From Candidatus Woesearchaeota archaeon (lineage in GTDB: Archaea; Nanobdellota; Nanobdellia; Woesearchaeales; JAGVYU01): DNA of 47,554 nt. The translations under genes and the position numbers were made by a program. Shown here piece by piece: positions 33,996-41,870 of the stretch; within the stretch, counting starts at the first letter, position 1, and each line of letters opens with the position of its first letter. Below the pieces are notes generated by a model. The model was not told the origin of the DNA. It did not search any database and saw only the letters and a program-made list of their open reading frames with translations. Location: the NCBI GenBank assembly GCA_018303105.1, contig JAGVYU010000013.1, positions 1 to 47,554 of the forward strand, written 5' to 3'.

Positions 33996-34017
33996 CACAC
34001 TCTACGCGTGGTTTATC

Positions 34018-36351
34018 GTGGGTTTTTCCGATCGTAAAGGGATTTGGTACTGCGTTGCGCTTGCCGTAATCGCGATAGTGTTTTTACATCAATATGTGTT
34101 CCTGCCCGGAGATCAATTCTCAGGAGATTTGGTGCTGTTTTATCTTTCTCATGCAGAATTATTAAAGGAATCCATCACAGAATACGGTAATTTTTTGCCA
34201 TTATGGAATCCCTACGGCTTTTCTGGCATGCCCTACTATGGAAAAGCGAATGCTCTGGGCTTCAACTACCTGCTGGGTCCGTTGCTCCTCATCCTCACAC
34301 CGCTTGCTGCATTGAAAATCAGTCTTATCATCGGGTTAATTCTCTCGGGCATCACAATGTTTCTGCTCGCGAATCATCTCATAAAAAACAAAGAAGCCGC
34401 ATGCATTGCTGCGTTCGTTTACATGTTTAACGGCTATATTCTCGTTTCTGTTTTTCATTGGGGCTGGGTTCCGTATGCGTATGCGTATCCATTGCTTCCA
34501 TTAGTAATACTCTGTGTTCTCCGCGCATTAAAAGAGGATTTTCTCGTCTGGAGTATTGTTGCTGGTTTGCTCATGGCTGTACAAATTCATGCGGGGACTG
34601 GAATCATTTTTCTCTACACCACAATTGCTGTAAACTTGCTTTTATTCACTCATCTTCTTGGCAAAGATTTCAAAAAGCGACTTGTCAAGGTACTCATCGT
34701 AGGATGTGTTGCCTATCTCTTCACGTTTGGCATTGCTGCCATCAAAATCCTTCCTGTGCAGGAGGAGTCCAAGCTGAGCAGCAGGCAATTCTCATATGAG
34801 GAAAGCTCTGGTAGAAGTGTTCCGTTATCGGGCATTTGGAATGCGGTTATTGAAAGCTCATTTCAGGGTTTTGGAAATCCTCAGTCGCTGAATAGTAAAA
34901 TTGGCGTTGTTGCGCTTATTCTCCTGATCTTTGCGTTTGCATACTGGAGAAACCGGTATGTGCTGTACCTTGGAGCGGTAGCACTTGTCGCTCTTCTCAT
35001 TTCCATGGACACATTCGTCCAATACCTCGTTTGGAAATGGTATCCTGGCTGGGAAGGCATGAGGTATGCAAACCGCGGATTAGTGCTCTTTGTGTTCTCT
35101 GGAGCCCTCCTTGCAGGCTATGGGTTCGTATCTTTTTCAAAATGGATCCGAAATAAAGTCAGTATTAAAGAAAGCAAGATACCTTGGATTTTTGCTGGAA
35201 TCTTTGCAGTTTTAATCATTGACCTCTTGGTACTAGGCGTTGGTCCTACGCGCTATGATCCTTCTGGCCGTTTCGCGTACGGTAACATTGATGAGATGGT
35301 GAGAAGCAACCAGATCATGAACCATATAGCAAGTGAGCCTGGAATTTTCAGAACGCATGTGTATGAAACGCATGGAATTGACTGGGGCACGGAGTTTTAT
35401 ACTGTTCCATTGCAAATCGAAACGATTTATGCCTACGAGTCTGTTTGGAATCTTGAGTATTTTAATGAGTTTCTCGCTGTATCGTGGCAGAATCCCGCAA
35501 GATTCTGGGGCATACTCAACACAAAATACATAACTTCAACACGGCCATTGAACATTTCCGGTTTGAAACTCGTCAAAGAGTTTCCTAAATGTGATGTTTG
35601 TTTCCCATCCATCCCTGAACTCACAAAGGCGTATGGTCCATATCTCTACGAAAACACAAACGTAATGCCCCGTGCATATATGATCGACAAAAGCATTCTT
35701 GTGATTGGAAAAGACGGAGATATCTCAGAACCAGGCACAGCAAAAAATCTCATGTACAGTCTTCTGTTTATCATAGATCCTAAACAAGCCGTGATCCTGC
35801 TCGGTGGGGAGCATATAGGGGATTACACAGTTGAAGAGTTGGGAAGATATAGCGTAATCGTGCTCGGAAGTGGAGCACTGGAGCAGTCCGATATTCCTAC
35901 ATTACAGCAATTCAAAAACGCAGGAGGAGTTCTTCTTCCGGATGTAGTTGCCGGAGAACAAACAATCTCCGACGGACAACTGCAGCATCTTTTGGGCGTT
36001 GTAGAGAATGCAACATTTACTCCCATTAACGACTACCAGATTCATCGCGAAGATTTTGAGCATCAGACAATAGAATTACCCTCATCGCAAGGAAAATACC
36101 TCGTGCTAAGCGAAACCTATGATTTATACCCGGGATGGAAAGCGGTAACTGATCATCACGAATTTCCAATTCAGCGTGCGGAGGGAGTCATTTCTGCTCT
36201 TTATCTTGATCAGAACACTTCGCAAATCACGTTTTCGTATGAACCAAAAAGTGTCAAGATTGGAATCTGGATTTCAGCTCTTACAATAGTCCTTGCGGGG
36301 GCTGTGTTGATTGTCCGTAGGCGAAAGTATGCAAAGAAAAACGATAATTAA
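34018..36351 (+). CDS. YfhO-like polytopic membrane protein (putative glycosyltransferase)
   Basis: A 777-residue protein with about 12 N-terminal helices and a large C-terminal outer domain, then a final helix (about 745-765). LPLWNPYGFSGMPYYGKAN near residue 60 and the late LYPGWKAVTDHHEFPIQRAEG match YfhO-type proteins, which are GT-C-fold relatives proposed to glycosylate envelope polymers. The first outer loop carries a conserved Asp (PGDQFSGDLVLF), the usual GT-C metal or acceptor site. It overlaps the flippase-like gene by 23 bases. GTG is the only plausible start near the promoter. Confidence 0.8.
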   Translation: MGFSDRKGIWYCVALAVIAIVFLHQYVFLPGDQFSGDLVLFYLSHAELLKESITEYGNFLPLWNPYGFSGMPYYGKANALGFNYLLGPLLLILTPLAALKISLIIGLILSGITMFLLANHLIKNKEAACIAAFVYMFNGYILVSVFHWGWVPYAYAYPLLPLVILCVLRALKEDFLVWSIVAGLLMAVQIHAGTGIIFLYTTIAVNLLLFTHLLGKDFKKRLVKVLIVGCVAYLFTFGIAAIKILPVQEESKLSSRQFSYEESSGRSVPLSGIWNAVIESSFQGFGNPQSLNSKIGVVALILLIFAFAYWRNRYVLYLGAVALVALLISMDTFVQYLVWKWYPGWEGMRYANRGLVLFVFSGALLAGYGFVSFSKWIRNKVSIKESKIPWIFAGIFAVLIIDLLVLGVGPTRYDPSGRFAYGNIDEMVRSNQIMNHIASEPGIFRTHVYETHGIDWGTEFYTVPLQIETIYAYESVWNLEYFNEFLAVSWQNPARFWGILNTKYITSTRPLNISGLKLVKEFPKCDVCFPSIPELTKAYGPYLYENTNVMPRAYMIDKSILVIGKDGDISEPGTAKNLMYSLLFIIDPKQAVILLGGEHIGDYTVEELGRYSVIVLGSGALEQSDIPTLQQFKNAGGVLLPDVVAGEQTISDGQLQHLLGVVENATFTPINDYQIHREDFEHQTIELPSSQGKYLVLSETYDLYPGWKAVTDHHEFPIQRAEGVISALYLDQNTSQITFSYEPKSVKIGIWISALTIVLAGAVLIVRRRKYAKKNDN

Positions 36352-37225
36352 CATTCTCAAATACGTCCTTGGTATCGGTTTTTTAGTAGCCGTGCTCGCC
36401 TGGTTTGACATTTTTAATTCGTTATATTTGCTCTCGGACATTCAGATTGAGTTTTTTGTCATCGCATGCCTTATAGTTGTGTGCGTTCATCTTCTAAAAA
36501 CATTGAGGTTTTACGCGCTTGCACAGGAGCTCGATGTCCCCAATACTTTTTGGCAAATGATACTTGCCCACATGATTGCTCCAATTGTTGGTCGTGTGAC
36601 ACCTGGAAAGCTTGGAGAATTAAGCAAAGTTGCGTTGCTGAAGGGTGATAAAAAGATCCTGAGCTTCGTCTTCATACTCGAGAAACTCGCCGATATGATC
36701 ACGCTCTGTATTGTTGCAGTATTCGGAATTTATGCCTTCGGAAATTATATGCAGGCATGGCTCGGCATGGTCGTTATTATTATCGCAGCGCTTATTGTGC
36801 TCTGGAAATTCGAGAAATTCCTCAATTTTTTCTTTGGGAAAAATCTCCTTGCGGATCAGTGGTTTAAGGAAAATCTGATGAAGGTAGGGTATATGCAATG
36901 GCTGCTCTATCTTGCGTATTCGACGCTCATCCGTTTTTTAATTCTAAGCGTTCCGTGGATCGTCGCAAAAGCGTTAGGGATAGGTGTTCCCATGTGGCTC
37001 ATGTTCATGATATTTGCTGTTTCCTCTTTGATTGGAAATCTGAGCGGACTTCCTGGGGGAATTGGCACGCGTGAAGCAAGTTTCGGCTTTCTCCTGATTA
37101 CCTACGCATTTATTGCGAAAGAACCAGCAGGTATTATTGTGCTCTTATCGTTGCTCGCAGACGTTCTTGTAGAAGGTATTTTGGCGGCAATCGGATGGAC
37201 GATTAACCTCATCCGCGACGCTTGA
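36329..37225 (+). CDS. LPG synthase TM/flippase-like (UPF0104) membrane protein
   Basis: A 298-residue protein with about eight helices. IVGRVTPGKLGELSKVALLKG and LSGLPGGIGTREASFGFLL are the two signature motifs of the lysylphosphatidylglycerol-synthase membrane domain/UPF0104 family. In archaea these proteins often lie with glycosyltransferases and are thought to move or modify lipid-linked substrates. ATG 36329 overlaps the upstream gene by 23 bases, implying coupling. The 3' end overlaps the convergent GT2 gene by 17 bases. Confidence 0.8.
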   Translation: MQRKTIINILKYVLGIGFLVAVLAWFDIFNSLYLLSDIQIEFFVIACLIVVCVHLLKTLRFYALAQELDVPNTFWQMILAHMIAPIVGRVTPGKLGELSKVALLKGDKKILSFVFILEKLADMITLCIVAVFGIYAFGNYMQAWLGMVVIIIAALIVLWKFEKFLNFFFGKNLLADQWFKENLMKVGYMQWLLYLAYSTLIRFLILSVPWIVAKALGIGVPMWLMFMIFAVSSLIGNLSGLPGGIGTREASFGFLLITYAFIAKEPAGIIVLLSLLADVLVEGILAAIGWTINLIRDA

Positions 37226-38063
37226 CGATTAAATCAGCGACAAGCCCCAAAAAGCAGATTTGGAGTCCCGTAAGGAATAACGTAACTGCAAGATCTGCAA
37301 GGTTGTCAATTACGATAAACTGGTAGAATCCATACAAAAATCCCGCGAGCATGAGCAATAATCCGGGAAACAAAAAAAACTTGAGTGGCTCAAAATATGT
37401 CATAATTCTGACGATAAGCGTTGTAAACCCAATAAAATCTCTGATCGGACGAATGCTTGAGCTTCCTTTGCGCTTGAAGTAATGCACAGGAACGTATTTT
37501 ACAGTAAAACCATGCGTGAAAAACGAGAGCGTGATCGTTGTCGTAAATGAAAAACCGTTCGGATACAAATGCATGAACCGAAGCGCTAAGTCTCTTTTGA
37601 AAATTCGCAATCCGGAGTTAATATCAGGGATTGGTCTTCCAGCAAGAATGCTCGCTAAGCTTGTGAGGATCCATTTTGCCGGGCGCCGTAATAAAGGGAT
37701 ATGCGGATTTTTTACGCGGGCACCCACGACCATGTCATAGTCATACATGTACGCGATGAGTGCCGGGATTTCTTTGATGGGGTATGTCCCGTCTGCATCC
37801 GTGATGAGCACATATTCTCCTTTCGCAATTTCAAGTCCTCTTTTGAGTGAAGCCCCATACCCCAGGTTGTAAGGATTCCTGATGACTCTGATTCCTTTCG
37901 TCCGTTTTTGAAGGACCTCTTTCGTTTGATCCGTGCTGCCATCATCAATAACGATAATTTCATAGGAAAGCGGCGTGCGCTTCAGCACTTCATTGAGCTG
38001 TTTTAGCGTCTGCAGGATGGCCTGCTCTTCGTTATACGCGGGAATGAGTACGCTTACGTCCAT
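37209..38063 (-). CDS. GT2 glycosyltransferase with two C-terminal helices
   Basis: A GT-A domain (1-210) has VSVLIPAYNEEQAI, VIDDGSTDQT, the metal site DADGTYPIKEIP and DINSGLRIFKRD. Two helices (about 225-247 and 255-278) follow, as in DPM1/GtrB relatives that act on polyprenyl phosphate. A minus-strand ATTTAAAAACAAC element near the 3' end of the TldD gene gives it its own leaderless promoter, although the two genes are only 24 bases apart. Confidence 0.87.
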   Translation of the reverse strand: MDVSVLIPAYNEEQAILQTLKQLNEVLKRTPLSYEIIVIDDGSTDQTKEVLQKRTKGIRVIRNPYNLGYGASLKRGLEIAKGEYVLITDADGTYPIKEIPALIAYMYDYDMVVGARVKNPHIPLLRRPAKWILTSLASILAGRPIPDINSGLRIFKRDLALRFMHLYPNGFSFTTTITLSFFTHGFTVKYVPVHYFKRKGSSSIRPIRDFIGFTTLIVRIMTYFEPLKFFLFPGLLLMLAGFLYGFYQFIVIDNLADLAVTLFLTGLQICFLGLVADLIVKRRG

Positions 38064-38087
38064 ACGATTGAGAGGAGAACGTTGTTT

Positions 38088-39794
38088 TTAAATCCTTCGA
38101 TGGCAACATCCCTGCTGGGGAGGAGGATAAATCGGATCCCACTTCAAGGCTTGATTAACAGGATGGACTCTGAGATTCTTAATAATTCCGGGCCCAATAA
38201 CAAATGTTTCAGGAGCATCCACACAATGGTCTTCAACATTTTCAGCCGTAAGTCCGCAGTAGCTTCGGACAATCTGCCTTGGGTGCGCCATTGCTGCGAT
38301 ATTTTGAAGGAGATCTTGAGGTGTTGATGTCGTGAAAAAAGGAGACAGCGGCGTTTGCGCCCCATCAGGGGATAACCGATATCCGGCAAGGTGAAATCCA
38401 TGGCCCACGGGCCGCTCCGTGTAACTAAATCCCGGAGCGCCGCAGTTAAATACAACGATTGCTGACTGGCCCGAAGTTTTGATGATTCGTTTATAGAGCT
38501 TCAGGAGTGAATCCCAGCTCCGAGGTTTTTTTGGATCATCCCAGTCAAATTCGAGGTAGCCTGTCCGCGGTTGAGGGGTTGGGACAATGATTTCCGATTC
38601 GGTGGCTGAGCAGCACGTGAATGTGTCCCCGGGATAAATCTCGACTTCTTTTCCAAGATGTTCATGAATCATCGCTTCAAGATACGCGGCGCCATTGCGA
38701 TCTGCAATAAAACCCTTGAGTATTCCATGATCAACGAGTGCCTTTCGAGCTACGGAAACGCCTTCAGCGTCGTACTTTCTTGATCCCCAGCCCAATCCAT
38801 TTCCTCCACCAATCCAGATACTGAGCCGTGGATCAGCGATAAGTTTATCGTAATTCTGGTATCCATATGCGGCGCTTTGCCCAGGGATCATTTCATTGGA
38901 AGCAAGATGGTGGACGACAGCTTCATGCAGCTCAGTACTCATGCCGGTCGCGTCAAACATAATCGTTGCGAGTTCTCCGGGTCTGACTTTTTCGCAGTCG
39001 ACCCGTTCGCGGGCATAACCCCTCAATCGCTTTGCCACACTCTCAACTTTTTTTAGCGAGAGCTCGCCAGATGAGGTAACAGTGACAGAATCATAAAAAT
39101 CAAGCCAAACACCGTCTTTGTCCCTAATACGGGCAACGAGCAAGATGCGTATGCCATGCTCTTGATCATGGATGACTCTTCCGTCGGATGTGACTAATCT
39201 GCGCTCGCGATCAATGTACGTTGCAATTGCAGAGCTTTCACGAATGGAGCCATCAGGCTTGAGTATGGAGGATGCCCGATTAAGCATTTCTTTAAGTCTT
39301 TTCTGGGGAAGTTTGTATTTGTAGATTTGGCCGAAGTAGGGCTCTTGACGTGGTAACCGCTTGAGCGTTGCTAACTGAAATCCTCTGGGTTCAGAGAATG
39401 TTGACCCAAACCGCTCATAAAAGTCATGCGCAGCAGCAAATCTTGATGTTTTTACAAGTGTATCCATGATACTTTCAAGCGCGGGATAACCATGTTGGTA
39501 AGGCACATACGCACCTTGCACATTCTGACCAGCACCTTGAGAGAGGCCAACATGTGTTTGCACCCAGATATATGCTTTCGGGTACTCTGGCTTTAAGGGT
39601 ACTCCAAGCAATGAGCCTCGTGTAGCTATGGAAAACTCATCACTCGTGTCAATGATGTGAGTGAGCAGGATATGATTGAGTTTTGGAGGATTTGTATGCT
39701 CATAGCGTGAAGGTGTAGGCACGACTGTCTTTCTGTGATATCGTTCTATGACTTTTGCAAGAATATCTATGATGGGATCTCCTGTTTTTTCCAT
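38088..39794 (-). CDS. TldD/PmbA-family metalloprotease-like protein
   Basis: A 568-residue protein. Its middle carries the family zinc motif HExxxH (His290, Glu291, His295, in TELHEAVVHHLAS) and the following GWGSRKYDAEGVSVARKALVDHGILKGFIADRNGA block, which corresponds to the DDEG...LI..GVLKGY region of TldD. The N- and C-terminal parts are diverged and the chain is longer than bacterial TldD (about 480). TldD normally pairs with PmbA/TldE to degrade unfolded or modified peptides; no partner is in this window. A CACAAACCC-TTTAAA promoter (39821-39836) precedes the start. Confidence 0.72.
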   Translation of the reverse strand: MEKTGDPIIDILAKVIERYHRKTVVPTPSRYEHTNPPKLNHILLTHIIDTSDEFSIATRGSLLGVPLKPEYPKAYIWVQTHVGLSQGAGQNVQGAYVPYQHGYPALESIMDTLVKTSRFAAAHDFYERFGSTFSEPRGFQLATLKRLPRQEPYFGQIYKYKLPQKRLKEMLNRASSILKPDGSIRESSAIATYIDRERRLVTSDGRVIHDQEHGIRILLVARIRDKDGVWLDFYDSVTVTSSGELSLKKVESVAKRLRGYARERVDCEKVRPGELATIMFDATGMSTELHEAVVHHLASNEMIPGQSAAYGYQNYDKLIADPRLSIWIGGGNGLGWGSRKYDAEGVSVARKALVDHGILKGFIADRNGAAYLEAMIHEHLGKEVEIYPGDTFTCCSATESEIIVPTPQPRTGYLEFDWDDPKKPRSWDSLLKLYKRIIKTSGQSAIVVFNCGAPGFSYTERPVGHGFHLAGYRLSPDGAQTPLSPFFTTSTPQDLLQNIAAMAHPRQIVRSYCGLTAENVEDHCVDAPETFVIGPGIIKNLRVHPVNQALKWDPIYPPPQQGCCHRRI

Positions 39795-39820
39795 GGGATT
39801 GCTAATGAATAAAACGTTGT

Positions 39821-39836
39821 TTTAAAGGGTTTGTGA
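39821..39836 (-). promoter_or_regulatory. promoter of the TldD-like gene
   Basis: On the minus strand CACAAACCCTTTAAA is about 27-30 bases before the ATG at 39794. It resembles the promoters at 45604-45618 and 46220-46234. Confidence 0.5.
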
Positions 39837-39911
39837 ATCAGAAACTATATATTGGACAAGATAAACGTTAGGAGGGAAACGTTTTAATAGGGGCAGTTCT
39901 TGAGGGAAAGG

Positions 39912-40649
39912 ATGAAAGTATCCTTTGCGTACACTGAGGCGGCTATAGTGGTTGTGTTTTGCTGTGTCTTTTTAATCTCCGGCCTCGGCTCTCCCTGGGC
40001 TCACACATTACGCCATGATTTCCCATATGGCTACGGCGCTTCTGATGCGTTTTTTCATCAATCCGTAACGGAATATATGAAAGAACAGGGCAGGGTGAAG
40101 TACACGCCCCCGTATGAAGTAGGCGGTTATGATAACGTGTATGACGCGCATCCTCCTATCCTCTTTCAGATAGCAGCTCCCCTTTCCATCATGACAGGTA
40201 TTGAAACGTATGATACAGTGCTTTTTACCGCAGTTTTCCTTTTGCTGCTCAGCGGCCTTGTCATGTATTGTATTATCAGGGCGCATAGCACCTCTATCGC
40301 CCTGCTCGCGTTGCCTGTTACGCTCCTCATGCTTGGAGGTAAGTCGTTGATCGCGCTTAAATGGGGCTATTGGCTGTTCATCGCTGGTGTTTTCTTCATG
40401 CTCGCCGCGTTTTGGATGCTCTCTAAGCGTGATGTGAAACATTCTTGGGTGTTGTTAGGCTTGCTTTTGGGAGCTACGGCTGTTGCGCACATTCCGGAAT
40501 TTGTATTTTTAGGGATTTTCATGGCACTCATGCTCCTCTGGGAAGTGTATAAGCACAAGAAGCTGCCTATAGCCACATTGAAAACGTTTATCATCGCCGG
40601 AGTGCTTGCGGTAATACTGGCAGCACGCAATTGGGAACTACCGCTATGA
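39912..40649 (+). CDS. N-terminal half of a split GT-C-like membrane protein
   Basis: A 245-residue membrane protein with about six helices. The first outer loop has GYGASDAFFHQSVTEYMKEQG and YDNVYDAHPPILFQ, like the acceptor loop of GT39/GT-C transferases and like GEFDATSHFMVADYM and WYHPPYHTNF in the paralogue at 43982-45580. The paralogue continues for another 290 residues; here the frame stops, and the next frame resumes after a segment of about 50 residues has been lost. ATG 39912 follows a TTTTAATAG element at leaderless distance. It may be a pseudogene half or a two-chain enzyme. Confidence 0.7.
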   Translation: MKVSFAYTEAAIVVVFCCVFLISGLGSPWAHTLRHDFPYGYGASDAFFHQSVTEYMKEQGRVKYTPPYEVGGYDNVYDAHPPILFQIAAPLSIMTGIETYDTVLFTAVFLLLLSGLVMYCIIRAHSTSIALLALPVTLLMLGGKSLIALKWGYWLFIAGVFFMLAAFWMLSKRDVKHSWVLLGLLLGATAVAHIPEFVFLGIFMALMLLWEVYKHKKLPIATLKTFIIAGVLAVILAARNWELPL

Positions 40650-41524
40650 CTTTAGTTGATTTAGGATGGATTGGTCTTATCTGCTTAGCTGGTCTTGTGC
40701 TGTTTCTCATATCGAAGAAAAAGAATTCTATGGTTGCTGAGATCGCCGTATTCCTCTTCATAATCAGCTTCCTGAATCTTCTCGGATTAGGAAAAAGGGC
40801 AGCGACTCATCGCTGGTTTTGGTATATTTATCTTTGTTTTTTCTTTGGTTATGCTGTGTATTTCGCGCTTTCATTTATTAAAAAGGAGTGGAGAACATAC
40901 GCGGTATATGCTGCTTCTCTCTTCCTCTTGGCGGGATTCGCATATGCGGTCTATGTCCCTTCCGAAAAGCAATGGCCGGGCGTCATGGACAAATACAATT
41001 GGGAATCTTTCACGTGGATCCAAAAGAACATTCCCGAAGACGCCCAGATTTTTTATTGGTATGGTGATGCGCTGCAGCAGGGTGCCGTATTATATAATGC
41101 GCAACATATTGGCTATAAAATAAATCCGGAGTACATTGGAAAGGCGATTCAGGAAAGAAGGGTTGCTCGGGTGTACGCGTTTGGTCTTGCGGATTCATAT
41201 GCCGCGTACCTCTGTGATGCAACACCGTTTTCGTATGGATATTACATTGTTAATCCTAAAACTCGTAACGCCACATGCATGAAAGGATCAAGCGTGATTA
41301 CTCCTTCCGTTCCTTATGAACGGGATATCTGCGAGAATGAGTATCATTATTTTAACGCGCAGAGCTCAAACGAACCGCTCTCGCAGTACAGCCTTATCGT
41401 TCGTCAGGCATTATTGGAAGGCAACATGAGCGAAGAGATCTATAGGAATGATCTTGTGTCAATCATCAAGTTAAAACAAACCGGAGTTGACTGTATTGGA
41501 AACATCACGTTATCAACGGCTTAA
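40646..41524 (+). CDS. C-terminal half of a split GT-C-like membrane protein
   Basis: A 292-residue protein. Helices (about 5-24, 32-50, 64-82, 92-108) lead into an outer domain with WESFTWIQKNIPEDAQIFYWYG. This corresponds to the region of the paralogue at 43982-45580 that reads QYDAADWMRTNLPQDLNVTN. The ATG overlaps the stop of the first half by four bases (ATGA), so the two halves could still be made together. The missing stretch includes the central outer loop of the paralogue. Confidence 0.65.
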   Translation: MTLVDLGWIGLICLAGLVLFLISKKKNSMVAEIAVFLFIISFLNLLGLGKRAATHRWFWYIYLCFFFGYAVYFALSFIKKEWRTYAVYAASLFLLAGFAYAVYVPSEKQWPGVMDKYNWESFTWIQKNIPEDAQIFYWYGDALQQGAVLYNAQHIGYKINPEYIGKAIQERRVARVYAFGLADSYAAYLCDATPFSYGYYIVNPKTRNATCMKGSSVITPSVPYERDICENEYHYFNAQSSNEPLSQYSLIVRQALLEGNMSEEIYRNDLVSIIKLKQTGVDCIGNITLSTA

Positions 41525-41528
41525 GACA

Positions 41529-41870
41529 ATGGGAATGGAGCTTGGAATCATGTTCATACTCTTGGTTCTCATCATAAAAATCGCATTTTTCAAAGAATCC
41601 ATTGTTACGGCCCTTAGACTTGCTCTCGCATTGTTTTGGCTCGGCTTTATCCCGGGATACGCATTATTACTGTATTGGAAGCATCACCTTGGTAACATCG
41701 AGTATATGATCATGTCCTGGCCTGTGGGATTAGCGTACTGGGGTATATTTGGGTATATGCTGGGATATGTTGGCGTAGTTTTTGCCGTTCAGATCATACT
41801 TCTTCCAATAATCGCGTTGGCAATAGGCCTATATGTGATTTATAGAGAAAACCCTAAGCACTCTTCTTGA
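41529..41870 (+). CDS. small membrane protein paired with the GT-C-like protein
   Basis: A 113-residue protein with four helices. LFWLGFIPGYALLLYWKHHLGNIEYMIMSWPVGL resembles the N-terminal part of DUF1616-type proteins: FxPGY followed by an E-x-hydrophobic segment. A similar small protein (43681-44001) follows the paralogous GT-C gene. ATG 41529 is five bases after the previous stop; a TTG at 41487 would lengthen it. The 3' end overlaps the glycogen synthase gene by 17 bases. Confidence 0.65.
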   Translation: MGMELGIMFILLVLIIKIAFFKESIVTALRLALALFWLGFIPGYALLLYWKHHLGNIEYMIMSWPVGLAYWGIFGYMLGYVGVVFAVQIILLPIIALAIGLYVIYRENPKHSS

